Positions 8,493 to 18,024 of a DNA stretch of 38,430 bases are shown here, piece by piece. A model generated the notes under the pieces. It was not told where the DNA came from. It searched no databases and saw only the letters and a list, made by a program, of their open reading frames with translations. The stretch's first letter is position 1; each line of letters opens with the position of its first letter. A program made the translations under genes and the position numbers. Source of the stretch: Pseudovibrio sp. JCM 19062 (GTDB lineage: Bacteria > Pseudomonadota > Alphaproteobacteria > Rhizobiales > Stappiaceae); contig BAXV01000034.1 of the NCBI GenBank assembly GCA_001310715.1, positions 1 to 38,430 on the forward strand, written 5' to 3'.

Positions 8493-8810
8493 TCAGTCTG
8501 AATTTGTACGGTTTTCGAGTTCACGGCGGCGATCTTCGTTTTGGTGATGCATCATGCCAGCCAGTGTGATGAATGTGGCGACAAGCAAAATACATCCACC
8601 AGTCATAATTACGATGGCTTCCATCGGCAAAGGATCCGGCGAAAAACGATTGAAGACTAACAAGCAGAAACCCGTGAGAGTAGGTAGTATAACACTCGGA
8701 TTTCTAAAAAGTTTTTCAATGCTCGATAGGAATTCAGGATCTACTCGTTTCCCCATGGTACGGCAAAGCAAGTCCCACCGGCTCTTCAGATAATCAACGA
8801 ACTTTCGCAT
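8493..8810 (-). CDS. Small two-TM membrane protein
   Basis: 105 residues from the ATG at 8810, which has GGAGAA about 6 nt upstream. After a charged N-terminus come two hydrophobic segments (around PSVILPTLTGFCLLVF and IVIMTGGCILLVATFITLAG). It ends in a charged tail (HHQNEDRRRELENR). No family recognised. Confidence 0.65.
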   Translation of the reverse strand: MRKFVDYLKSRWDLLCRTMGKRVDPEFLSSIEKLFRNPSVILPTLTGFCLLVFNRFSPDPLPMEAIVIMTGGCILLVATFITLAGMMHHQNEDRRRELENRTNSD

Positions 8811-8959
8811 TTGTTTTCTCCTTGAAACTGTTCTTGTTGAACAACGCGAGCTTAGGAAGTCGCTATGCAAGGAACAAAAAAAACTTTTGCTGAGCATTTC
8901 TTGACTCATTTTGCATGCAAGCGCTAAACAGAACAAATAGTGAACTTACGGTGTTGAAG

Positions 8960-9480
8960 ATGCAATGGCAACCTGGCTTTGTCTGGAAAGAAGTATCGGG
9001 AAAAACAAATGCATTCCTGGGCGCTTCTATGCGGTCGAAGGAAGTTGCGATCATGCTGTGGCGGGAAGCAGCAGCTCCCCCTGCCTCTCGTGGCAATGGC
9101 AGGTATTGCACATTGGAAAGAGGAAAGCATCTGGAGGTGAGGCAAGCCAAGCGCTTGGTGTTATTTCCTCGCAACAAGCCTACCTGAGCTATGTCGGCAC
9201 TCTCACAGAGTTCCAAGTGAAGCCGAATATCCCAAGGAAGCTCAAGTACATTTGGGCGCCTGACAAAGGGGCTGCGTTTGGTGAAGGACGCGGTATCGGC
9301 CGTGTTCCGCGAGACAGAGGCGTTAGGATGCGAGTGCAAAGGTGCGTAGAGAACAGCGAAGTCAGTCTATGGTCGTTCACCGTTACGCGGGGCGCAGAGA
9401 AGATCGCTAGTGGCTATCGCGGGAGTAAAGCGGATGCGGTCTTTGAAGCTGAACAAGCCTATGATGACAGCCTCGGTTGA
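8960..9480 (+). CDS. Hypothetical protein (probable frameshift near 9017-9030)
   Basis: The N-terminal MQWQPGFVWKEVSGKTNAFL and the C-terminal part (WSFTVTRGAEKIASGYRGSK, then an acidic end) are in different frames. One indel in a GGGC stretch would join them as ...AFLG-RFYAVEG... into about 173 residues. No family recognised. The last 60 residues have the most protein-like composition. Alternatively only the second frame (from 8965) is translated. Confidence 0.4.
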
Positions 9481-9820
9481 TCTGACGAAGTAAGTTTGGC
9501 GATATTTAAGTCTGCATAGACTGCGTTGCGGCATATTGAAGTGTTTATGCTTTGTCTTACCGTTACAAAACTAAAAGATGATTTGTAGTGGTCTTTCAAT
9601 TGTTGAAGTATATTTGTATCGGTAAGTCAACACACAGTTATTACTTGGATTTTCAGTCGTATTTGTTGTCGTTATTCCATTAAATGAGTATTTAATATAG
9701 CAAGGCGCACGGAAGTGCTCCGGGTGCGGTAATCCATCGTCAGGCGCTTGCTACGGGGTGTGGCTGGATCTGCGATTGGGTGCGCCATGGTTCCAAATAC
9801 ATGCACTTGAAAGGACGGCA
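9481..9820 (+). other. Intergenic region before the recombinase, with an inverted repeat
   Basis: No gene recognised. ATTAAAT (9679-9685) and ATTTAAT (9690-9696) form a perfect 7-bp inverted repeat with a 4-nt centre, in A+T-rich sequence about 125 bp before the recombinase start. It could be an operator or a recombinase core site. Confidence 0.4.
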
Positions 9821-10792
9821 ATGGGTAATCAAGTGACTCTCTTACCGGCTGAGCATCAAGCTCTCCAGGTTGATCAGGAACGAAGCTATCAATTAAATCC
9901 AGCGGCACTTTATCTTGGGCAGCTTCAGTCCCAAGCCAGCAAACAGACGATGCAGAGCTTTTTGAACAGTGCAGCAAAATGGCTTGAGCAAGACGTTGAA
10001 GCGACTTGGAAAGACTGTCGTTGGGTAAAGCTAAATCGAATAGCTCTTATCGCATACGTAGAATATTTGCATAAAGACAGAGGGTTATCTTTGCGTACAG
10101 TCCGCACAGCGTTGGCCGCGCTACGTGGTGTTGCCCGTGAAGCATGGCTTGCCAGTCTCATGCCCGAAAATGAATACCGGAAGATAAAGGAGGCGCTCCC
10201 ACGCATTAATGGCCACAAGATTGCTAAAGGGCGGGCTCTCTCAAAAGATGAGTTATCCGCGATGTTCAATGCATGTCGCCAGAGACATTCCATTCGAGGG
10301 CTTCGCGATGAGGCAATCATTGGTATTCTCGCCCTGTGTGGTCTACGCAGGGAGGAGCTGGTCAAGTTGAATTATGAGCACATCGATTGGAACGCCAATG
10401 CTCTTATTTTTATTGGCAAGGGGAGCAAGGAACGTGTTGCGTTCATGGCAAAAACCGTTCAACTCAGATTACATGAATGGTGTGAGCGTGTTCGTGGTAC
10501 TCATGATGGTGCTCTTTTCTTCGGCATTACGCGCGGAGAGATTATCACAGAAGACCGGCTAACCGTTCAAGGTCTGCATTACATTGTAACAAAGTTGGCC
10601 GATGAGGCAGAGATTGAGCGGTGTACAGCGCATGATCTAAGACGCACCTATGCAACTCTGCAGTTTGAGAGCAACATCGATATTCTGACTGTTCGAGACA
10701 ATATGGGGCACGCAAGCGTCACAACCACTCAGATCTATGATCATCGTGACATGACTGTTCGTCGGGAGAGCACGGCTATCATGGAGTTTTAA
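9821..10792 (+). CDS. Tyrosine recombinase (XerC/D-like integrase)
   Basis: 323 residues. The N-terminal SAM-like core-binding part covers residues ~30-130, and the catalytic domain follows. Catalytic residues are visible: Arg in CGLRREEL, Lys in GKGSKERVAF, His/Arg in HDLRRTYA, His in MGHASVTTTQ and the nucleophile Tyr in QIYDH. ATG 9821 is preferred (AAAGGA 5 nt upstream) over an earlier start at 9758. Intact and probably active. Such enzymes carry out site-specific integration, excision or resolution of plasmids and integrative elements. Downstream genes are on the opposite strand, so it is a single-gene unit. Confidence 0.88.
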   Translation: MGNQVTLLPAEHQALQVDQERSYQLNPAALYLGQLQSQASKQTMQSFLNSAAKWLEQDVEATWKDCRWVKLNRIALIAYVEYLHKDRGLSLRTVRTALAALRGVAREAWLASLMPENEYRKIKEALPRINGHKIAKGRALSKDELSAMFNACRQRHSIRGLRDEAIIGILALCGLRREELVKLNYEHIDWNANALIFIGKGSKERVAFMAKTVQLRLHEWCERVRGTHDGALFFGITRGEIITEDRLTVQGLHYIVTKLADEAEIERCTAHDLRRTYATLQFESNIDILTVRDNMGHASVTTTQIYDHRDMTVRRESTAIMEF

Positions 10793-10846
10793 TTGGAGCT
10801 TGCGCGTTTCACTTGTGTTTGTTTTGTTGTTGGCGCAGCTGCTCTA

Positions 10847-10993
10847 TCAAGGGAGAATTTGTTTTGATAGTTTTTTTTCAATCATCCGAAAATCCCGTTT
10901 GTGTCTTTTATTGAAAGCTAAGGCGGCAATAATCTTTATCAAACAGATAATAAGCAGAATAACTGCGATTAAGGAAACTAGATGCTCGATCAT
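10847..10993 (-). CDS. 48-residue single-TM protein
   Basis: A short gene on the minus strand: MIEHLVSLIAVILLIICLIK at the start forms one membrane segment, followed by a strongly basic tail (FNKRHKRDFRMIEKKLSK). GAAAGG lies about 5 nt before the ATG. It converges on the recombinase gene and follows the leftward small-gene cluster. Topology resembles small membrane modulators or lysis-like peptides, but no family is recognised. Confidence 0.55.
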   Translation of the reverse strand: MIEHLVSLIAVILLIICLIKIIAALAFNKRHKRDFRMIEKKLSKQILP

Positions 10994-11005
10994 TTCATAA
11001 CCTTT

Positions 11006-11497
11006 CTATGAATGCTTAGTTTTGTGCAAGTCAATCAGTATTGCCGTGTGTTGTTTTGGTCCTGCAAGGCGACATTTCGCGAGTGCTCTTCCTAGCTTAC
11101 TCAGATTGGCAGGAGCCCCAGCTACGAAGCCTAGCATTGACTGTGCCCAATATGCGCATAACCCTTGCTTACCTGATTGAGATGCCTCCGATAAGCTTAG
11201 GATTCTTGGATGGTTACTTGCAGCGTTAGCGATTGTGTGTAGAGCTTTTGCAGGGACAAGTTTACTTGAATGCAGGATCACATATGAAACTGTTCCTGGT
11301 TGCCCCTCTCGAAGTAATAAGCCGTGAAGATGTTTCTTGTCGTCTTCGGTCAGGTGACGCCACTTTGCTATATCGCATGGTCCGAAAAGGATCCCTCGTG
11401 GATCGCTGCGCTGCTTATGTCCAATGCTAAAACCTGCGTTTGTGAGGGCCTCTTCAGCAGCTTTATCTGTATCGAATTCTAATCGTAGAAACCCCAT
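11006..11497 (-). CDS. Hypothetical protein
   Basis: 163 residues, intact. The ATG at 11497 has GGGAGGAG upstream, overlapping the stop of the preceding gene, so the two are translationally linked. The middle contains GILFGPCDIAKWRHLTEDDK; the C-terminal part is Ala/Leu-rich and basic. No domain recognised. Mobile-element context. Confidence 0.65.
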   Translation of the reverse strand: MGFLRLEFDTDKAAEEALTNAGFSIGHKQRSDPRGILFGPCDIAKWRHLTEDDKKHLHGLLLREGQPGTVSYVILHSSKLVPAKALHTIANAASNHPRILSLSEASQSGKQGLCAYWAQSMLGFVAGAPANLSKLGRALAKCRLAGPKQHTAILIDLHKTKHS

Positions 11498-11499
11498 GT

Positions 11500-12009
11500 C
11501 TACTCCTCCCCGTTTACGATTTGAGATTGGCCGTAACCGGGGAGTGGAAACCAGCCAGCCAAGAACTCATCTGGGAAACCACCATGCCCGACCGGTGCGG
11601 CAAAGCACCAGCTTGAACCATCGCCTCGATCTCTCAAAACCGCCGTGATTTCTGAGAACTCAGAACAAGCTTCAGGTAGATTTCTCTCAAATCTGGCCAA
11701 TACTGGTGTGCCGTCGCGTGGAGCTGATTCAATTGGCATCAGTGCCATCTGCTCTTTTGCTTCAACGTTCGACTTTTCTTTTGTGGGTGTTTCTTCGAGG
11801 CCAATAATTTTTGCATCATGACCCTTGATAACAATCGCTACGCCTTTACCGGCAGAAAGAAGTGCTGCGACCGGCATAAAGCGCTCGTTGAGATCCTTCA
11901 AAAACGCTGAAGCTTCGACGTTCTGGAACGCTAATGTGTCACGCCGAAAGGCCGTGGCTCCTTTGTCAGGATTACGGCTATCTAGTAGCTCAATCTCTCT
12001 TAAATTCAT
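11500..12009 (-). CDS. Hypothetical protein with a phage/plasmid-type C-terminal segment
   Basis: 169 residues from the ATG at 12009; a TTG at 12030 is less likely. The second half has the recurrent PIESAPRDGTPVLARF ... GWFPLPG pattern seen in many short phage- and plasmid-encoded proteins of unknown function. The N-terminal part is charged and helical. It ends 2 bp before the next gene starts, so both are likely in one transcript. Confidence 0.6.
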   Translation of the reverse strand: MNLREIELLDSRNPDKGATAFRRDTLAFQNVEASAFLKDLNERFMPVAALLSAGKGVAIVIKGHDAKIIGLEETPTKEKSNVEAKEQMALMPIESAPRDGTPVLARFERNLPEACSEFSEITAVLRDRGDGSSWCFAAPVGHGGFPDEFLAGWFPLPGYGQSQIVNGEE

Positions 12010-12143
12010 TCCATCGCCCAATCTGCTCAACTTGAAGTATCTCAGCCGCCTACGGGATCTGATTACCTCGTAATCCTATCAAGGCTTTTCTTTTGATCAG
12101 GGAAGTTACGAGCGCATTTTTGAAAATGATATGAGTTGTTGAA

Positions 12144-12395
12144 TTATCTGTCGCAACTGACAACAAACAGCAGATCATTGCCAATTGGAACTGCCAGAAT
12201 TTCAGGATAGTCGTCATACATGACACCTGGTTCTGGTTGATACACAAACTCCTGTGCAACGCCTGGAAAGCTACTCTTGCGTTTGTGGAAGGAAGACAGG
12301 TCATAGCTATCTTGTTTCACTATACGTGGCCGACTCGTGAAACCTGCTGCATTCCGTTCTTCACACACTGCTTGAATTATGGTTACCGCGCTCAT
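12144..12395 (-). CDS. Small hypothetical protein
   Basis: 83 residues, no membrane segment, ending in ILAVPIGNDLLFVVSCDR. GAGGTG lies 5 nt upstream of the ATG, which decides the start. Unrecognised; part of the leftward small-gene series. Confidence 0.5.
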   Translation of the reverse strand: MSAVTIIQAVCEERNAAGFTSRPRIVKQDSYDLSSFHKRKSSFPGVAQEFVYQPEPGVMYDDYPEILAVPIGNDLLFVVSCDR

Positions 12396-12480
12396 TTGTC
12401 ACCTCGGCCCAATCCAAAATACTCAGAGTTTCTGAAATTCAAAGAGCTTCTTCGCTCACACATCAAACAGGGTTAGACTG

Positions 12481-12732
12481 TCATCCGTGGCGCCCAAATG
12501 CATCCGCTAATGTTTGCCGATCTGCCTTAGTAATCGATCCAGAATCGCCACATATTTGGCAGTTTACATCTTGAACAGGTTGACAGCCTCTCGGGCATGG
12601 TTCTGTGTCAAGTAGGCTCTTGAGAAGCTCGTTTTCGGCTCGCAGTTTATTGATTTCTTCAATCATATCCTGGGCGCTGCCGTACCGTTGACCATTGTCA
12701 AAGTGTTCAACTTTACATTCCAAATCAGACAT
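12481..12732 (-). CDS. Small Cys-rich hypothetical protein
   Basis: 83 residues. A coiled-coil-like middle (EEINKLRAENELLKSLLD) is followed by CPRGC and CQICGDSG, a possible zinc-binding pair. AGAGGTG precedes the ATG by about 5 nt. Resembles small phage proteins; no function assigned. Confidence 0.55.
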   Translation of the reverse strand: MSDLECKVEHFDNGQRYGSAQDMIEEINKLRAENELLKSLLDTEPCPRGCQPVQDVNCQICGDSGSITKADRQTLADAFGRHG

Positions 12733-12836
12733 CTTTCACCTCTCAGCATTGGGGCTTTATGAAAGTGCTATCAAAGATCTTTTCACGATGTTGGGAGCTA
12801 CAAACGTTTTTGCAGAATGGACTGACAAAGTCCGAA

Positions 12837-13263
12837 TTAGACACTATTAAGCAGCTTTCTTTTGCTCATAGAATATTTGTTTTGAGTTATTCTTGTGCCG
12901 AACAGGTGCCAGATGTACCAAGCGTGATCTTCAGTGCCACCTTTTCCGTTCCGCTCGAAACTAATGCGATCCAACAAAATAACTTTGCCACAAAAACGAG
13001 CGTTATCTCTGAACAAGTCTGTTCGTGTTACACCGCTGTCAAATTTTGCAGTGAGTAGAAGTGCAACGTAGTCCGAACAAATATTTAGTGCGTGGCGGGA
13101 ATACCTGACTGCAATACTGTTTCTCCACCCGTAAGGAGGATTTGTCACCAGACTTGCTCCTCTTGGGAGGCGCTTTGACTGAAAAAAATCAGCGACTTCA
13201 TCATGAGCGACACCATAATGCGCGATATCACTGGTCCAACATGACGCTCCACCGGATGTTAGC
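12837..13263 (-). pseudogene. 5'-truncated DNA adenine methyltransferase-like gene
   Basis: The frame reads through GGASCWTSDIAHYG, LVTNPPYGWRNS and KVILLDRISF to HAWYIWHLFG. NPPY is the catalytic motif of N6-adenine methyltransferases, and the remaining pattern is that of phage-type NPPY proteins. Everything upstream of the CWTSD segment is missing: the coding match ends where the iteron-rich element end begins (13264). About 140 codons remain, without the SAM-binding start. It is probably truncated by insertion or recombination of that element. Confidence 0.65.
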
Positions 13264-13595
13264 TGTTGCGGCTTGAGATCATCGGGGCTTGGGCTTGAGA
13301 TTATCCCGATTTTCGGCTCAAATTAGTTGAGACTCTAATCCCACTTGGGCTCACATTAACTGAGACTGGGCGCGAATTACATGAGACAGGCTCACATTGC
13401 TGAGACAGAGTTCATTTCCCAGAGAACAAGGGTATGCAGCGCGAAGCAAGCATCCCATTGAGGAATCTTAGGATTTCACATTGTCAGACGTGGAGTGGCA
13501 GAGAATGAGTAATATAGTTTCAAACTGGCCACTCGCTGTAGAGCAAAAATCTAGGTCAAGATCAAGCGATTACTGACGCAGTCGGCCATAACCGA
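13264..13595 (+). repeat. Iteron-rich element end, copy C
   Basis: Begins TGTTGCGGCTTGAGATCATC and carries about six ~21-bp units of the form GGCTCACATTAACTGAGAC up to about 13410. A tail (about 13520-13590) follows that is homologous to copies A, B and D. Same orientation as A and B but strongly diverged in the iterons (TGAGAC instead of TGCGAA). The arrangement of multiple subterminal binding sites resembles ends of Tn7/Tn5053/IS21-type transposons. No transposase gene is nearby. Confidence 0.6.
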
Positions 13596-13664
13596 ACATT
13601 CGGATGGGACCCTCTCAGGTTAAGTACAGTTTAGGTAAAGTATTGTGTAATCTTTGAAACTTGA

Positions 13665-14437
13665 TCAAATTTCGGGAGGATTACCAAAGCAATTGGCACT
13701 ATGAGTATGAAAGCTATGCTTAATTCCATCCACCAAATCATTGTCGGCAACTAATTTCTCGACTGCATCGCTTGTCTGGCGAAGCACATCGCACAAGTAT
13801 TTTCTATTAGTATTAAAAACGACATGCCGGTTCTTTCGGCGCCTATGGTCTACCTTTTCGCCGACAAAGTTTCCTAAATCAGTATGAGAAATTGCAAAAT
13901 CCCCCAGTTCAGGTCTTGCTTGCAGCACTACGCTATGAGCAAAGGCACGTAACTTAATTTCATATTCTTCGTCCTCACGGTAGAAAATGAGGTACCCATC
14001 TCCATGCTTTGCGAATTCATTCAAACCTTGAATATCTGACATGGAGGTAGGGGCAATACGACCCGGATTCTCTGATTTGTCCCATGCTGCCTCAATACCC
14101 GTAACGGGCTTGCCTCCTGAGACAATCTGAAACACATCTAATAACACCCTGGTTAGTCGAACATTGGTAACATCGGGCTCATCAATTTTTTCCATTTTAT
14201 CATATATTTCATAGGGAACCGAGAATGACGTTACCCGGTTGTCACGCATACAAACGCCTCTCTCTTCAAGAAAAGATTTGCCCTCTGCACCAAGATACCT
14301 TGTATTTGGCCAGGAAAAAAAAGATTCTTCGGGTTAGAACCCGGCGGCAGCCTATAATTACTTACACATCTAACCTTACTCAATAAAGTTAACGTTTTAG
14401 AGGCGTCTTGAATAAGTTCTCTGAATGTATCAGTCAT
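13665..14437 (-). CDS. Hypothetical third gene of the Gabija-like cluster (frameshifted)
   Basis: The N-terminal MTDTFRELIQDASKTLTLLS and the main frame (KSFLEERGVCMRDNRVTSFS onward) join at an A8 run (14315-14322), giving about 257 residues. Soluble, mixed alpha/beta composition, no recognised catalytic motif. It lies 39 bp behind the helicase gene on the same strand, so it is probably co-transcribed. It could be an accessory subunit, an immunity factor or an unrelated passenger. Confidence 0.5.
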
Positions 14438-14476
14438 AAATGTCCCATAAAGTATTTAGCTCCGTGAAAATAACTT

Positions 14477-15969
14477 CTACGCAAGCTTTAGAAGAGGGCT
14501 AGGATTCGTTTCTGGAAGAACTATTGTTAACGACGATTTTGCACGGCTTAGGGCCACGTATAATTTACATCTTCCGTAAATTGTGTCACCAAAACTACTG
14601 CGATCGCAATGCATGATCATAGTGTTTGTGCACTCGAGCCCTTTAGCTTTGTGAACCGTAGAAAGCGTCTTCGCCAGTGGTCTAGGCCGCATAACGCTCC
14701 GCCGCATTGTTATTTCTGCATAGCCCGTGGATGCATCGTCATATTGGGCGAGCTTTTGCGCTTCCCAGAATTCACGTTTGAGATCGACTTTTACGTCTGC
14801 GAATCCCGCGGCAGAGCCTGCGATGAATTGATCAACCGCTCCGATCGCTTTCGAGATCCCTACGTGATTTGGCTCTTCCAGTAAAAATCTGGCAAGAGTT
14901 TGTATGTTTCCAGGCTTTCCTCTTCGTTCCTTAGCACAGCCGCATTCGATTTCGTCCTTCAACGTGTTGCCGTGTGTCGACGCTGAAAAACTCGTTGCGA
15001 TCGATGACATGAACTTTATAAATGCCTCTCCGGCCTTTATTCCGTCACCATCGACCGACTTAGTATCTCCTAGCAAGTTAGACAGAGCGTCCCGTGTGTG
15101 GCCTTCCCAAATTGGAACCTTTCGGTTCCAGAAAGAACGTAAACTACGCACTAGGCATTGTTGCTAGCGAGGACGAAAATCTCTTCGTGACCATTCAGTT
15201 GGGCATCTAAGGGTCTTCGCTGCGGCCATCCGACACGGTAACCGCCCCGTGTTGGTGAGGTGTTTTCTGCAATGATCACTTTCACGGAAGGCGGGAGCTC
15301 TGAGGTCAAATCGAGAGGCTCGTTTGCTAAGAGGCTCCCACGAGCACTCAGTACCCACTCACCCAGCTCCGAACAGCCTTCGGCGTCTTTCGTCCAGCGA
15401 TGCGGATGATCTAGTTCATCATGAGCTGCGCATGCGACCAGCGCCTCCCAACGTGCTCGGTGTCGTGCCGCTGCCTTGGCCTTGCTTGTGTATATGCTTT
15501 GCATACGATCACCAAAGATGCGCAGTTTCGCGCCTTGCCTATGTATAGCCATGACAAATGCGTGATGATCTGGTGAGGCGTCCTGGTGCTCGTCACAAAC
15601 AATGATCGGGTAGCGGCGTGCGAGGGCTGCCGACACAGCCGGATTTGTCTGAAGGAATGTCGCGACAAGTTTCGCAATCTCGGCGAACCCATTGTGGGTA
15701 TATGCCCAAACCGTCGGGTCTGGTGGAAGGTCGAGCGCCTTATGATATGCACCAGCTACTTGGCAGATTAGCCCGTCTATGGTTCTGATCTCGATTGTGT
15801 TTCCTGATATGCCTCGCGTTCGTTCTCCAAAAACATCGCAGGCTGCATTGGTATGCGTGAGTATCAGCATCCGGCCCTTACCAAGTGTAGGGGCAATATC
15901 GTATGCAAATTCGGCACCTTGATAGGTCTTGCCGCATCCAGCAGGAGCTTCGATCACGACCAAGCTCAT
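14477..15969 (-). CDS. gajB: UvrD/PcrA-like SF1 helicase, GajB-like (frameshifted)
   Basis: About 497 residues after joining two frames near 15151. SF1 motifs are in order: Walker A EAPAGCGKT, motif II IVCDEHQD, motif III IFGDRMQSIY, then STVHKAKGLEC and YVALSRAKSSL (motifs V-VI) at the C-terminus. Size and lack of long insertion domains fit GajB, the DNA-end-sensing helicase-like partner in Gabija anti-phage defence. It begins 29 bp after the OLD-like ATPase gene. In Gabija GajA nicks DNA and GajB is activated by the products; assignment here rests on motifs and gene pairing. The start ATG at 15969 is chosen because the Walker A then lies at the usual distance. Confidence 0.75.
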
Positions 15970-15998
15970 CGCTTCGCAACAAATCAAAGACTGATTGA

Positions 15999-17748
15999 TC
16001 AGACATTCGGAAAGTCTTCGGTAACGGTTTGGTCGATAGTTTTCAAAATGGCAGCAATCAGGGGAAGCAGACGCGCCGATAGATTATTCCATCCACCAAG
16101 TGCAAGCATCTTTCGGGCAAGTTCAGCACCACCAGCTTCTGACTTGAACCAGCTAGACGAATGGCTCTTCCACGCTTTTTTGTCTCCTTCGGGTGCATGG
16201 TCCGAGTTCCCACTTGCGGCCTCAATAACAAGCTGCTTAAGGCTCTTGTCGGCATCCTCCAAGGCGGCACAGATGCTATCGAGATTCCTTTCACCAGCAC
16301 CACAGCGTACTTTCAAGTGTTGCAGGCGCATTCCGGAGTGATCGTCTCCTTCGGCACCGATCAACGCAGAGATTTTATCGTCAGGAATCGCGGAAATAAC
16401 AGCTTCTTCCGTACACCCTTCACTCCATTGAAGCAGCAAATCTCCCATTTCTTCCTTCAATTCGGCCCAGCTACCGACCTTGACACCTTCATTGTCGGCC
16501 AGTCCCGCAAATGTGAGCCCAGCCTCATTAAGCTTTTAGTAGTTTTCGTGTGTGGTCGTTGCCTTGTCCGTTGCAGACACGAATTCCGTGATCCAACGGC
16601 GCACATTCAAGTGCCTCTTCCAACAAGTGGTTAAGAAAGCCGACCTCGGTCACGCCTTCTGCGATAACTGCAACTCGGGATAAAAATGTCTCGGGATCGT
16701 TTTTTTTGCTGCTTGTCGACCATATCGGACCGCAGTGCGCCCAAGCGACCGGAGCTGTCCATGTACCACAAATGCGCTCCTGTCGCGGAGGCGATCGCGA
16801 TCGGGCTATGCGTAGTTACGAACTTCTGGCCGCCTTGCCCGGAAAGATCCGCAAGAAATTGCCTCAGTCTGTATGGTTCAAGCCCGCGTTCGATTTCATC
16901 AACTGTGACGAAGGAAGGGGCAGTGCTATTGGCAGCCCCGATTTCAAGGCTGGCCAATCGTCTGGTTCCTGCTCCCCAAGTCGATAGTGGGAGGTATGTG
17001 CCCGCACTCTTTTCAGCCAGCAAACCTACAAGCGCCCCAATAGAGATGCCCTTGGAGCTCGTCAATCCAATCTGTACACCGCAGGGAAGAGCCTTCTCTC
17101 CGAACTTAGTGTCAAGTGCCGTGAGCGCCGCCTTTGCCTCTTCCGACAATTCATCCTGAAGATTGATACCTGCAACTTGCTTTCCTATGCGGGAGCGCAA
17201 GGATGTATCGCCGATGTGACGATCCAGAGCAGACCCGTAGACCAACCTGAGGTCTCGGTCGTTTCGGTCATCACTTGGGAGCGAAACCAGTCCGATCTGC
17301 CTCCTTAACGCAACAGAGAAACGGATTGTACTACCGTCTGGCTGCACGATCTCCCACAAGGTTTCTTGCTGGTCGTTTGCAGTAAACCGGACTCTGTAAA
17401 CCTCATCGTTTTCGCCGTTTTCTTCATTGTTGTCAGGAACAACGGCTTCCATTCCGTCCCAATGCCAAGGGTAAGCCATGTTTGGCTGGTACTGATATCG
17501 ACTCCGTCGCCCAGGCGAACTACAGCCTCGATAGTGATATTGGAAGCGGTTTCCCTCTTCCAGTAGTCTATTTCAGACACATTGTATGAAGTAGATGGCG
17601 AGAACAGAAGGTCTACAGCCTCTAACACCGTTGTCTTTCCAGTGTCGCCGCCACCTAAAATGAAGTTCATTCCTTCGGATGGGAGCCACTCAAGCTCTTG
17701 CACGCCCCTGAATTTGCTAATCTTCAGCTTAAGAATTGTCGATGACAT
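15999..17748 (-). CDS. gajA: OLD-family ATPase/TOPRIM nuclease, GajA-like (frameshifted)
   Basis: About 580 residues after repairing three indels (near 17480, at the T8 run 16700-16707, and near 16535). The N-terminus has an FRGVQELEW segment and Walker A GGGDTGKTT. An SFVTVDEIERGLEP Walker B and a TTHSP H-loop follow. Then comes a TOPRIM domain with the catalytic Glu in VAVIAEGVTEVGF and the acidic GLADNEG, and a C-terminal helical region. This is the class 2 OLD layout, and with the adjacent UvrD-like helicase it matches GajA. All key residues are present, so the protein would be active if the indels are artefacts. ATG 17748 is chosen; upstream codons are hydrophobic read-through. Confidence 0.78.
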
Positions 17749-17915
17749 TATAATTTGGCTCATTAAAAACAATTTAAAAGTGAGAGTGCACCTGATGAGT
17801 AAAAATAACAATCTTAAGTTGAAGGTATGTGTATAAAGGTCGGCTATCACGTTGCGAATGCTGAAACTTCGCATCTGCAGCGAACACTCGGGATCCGCCC
17901 ATCAAGACACGGTGA

Positions 17916-17931
17916 GTGAGATTGATCTCAC
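17916..17931. promoter_or_regulatory. Perfect 16-bp palindrome upstream of gajA
   Basis: GTGAGAT-TG-ATCTCAC, about 170 bp before the gajA-like start, in the only non-coding gap of the island (17749-18024). Suggests a dimeric repressor site. TGAGA/TCTCA half-sites recur in the palindrome before the SMC operon. Confidence 0.5.
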
Positions 17932-18024
17932 GTTGAAGTCCTGCTGTGGCTGAGCTTGCCGAAAGTGAGGTGAATGTCAGTATGAGAGTTTATTGCCCTC
18001 CCACAAATCCCTCTGTTAGCGCCT

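Noticed and set aside
10800..11000. Plus-strand 66-codon hydrophobic ORF
   Set aside because: It is the shadow of the minus-strand 48-residue membrane protein, which has the better ribosome-binding site.
12050..12304. 84-codon minus-strand ORF overlapping 12144-12395
   Set aside because: Overlaps a frame with a better start and ribosome-binding site; low-complexity hydrophobic composition.
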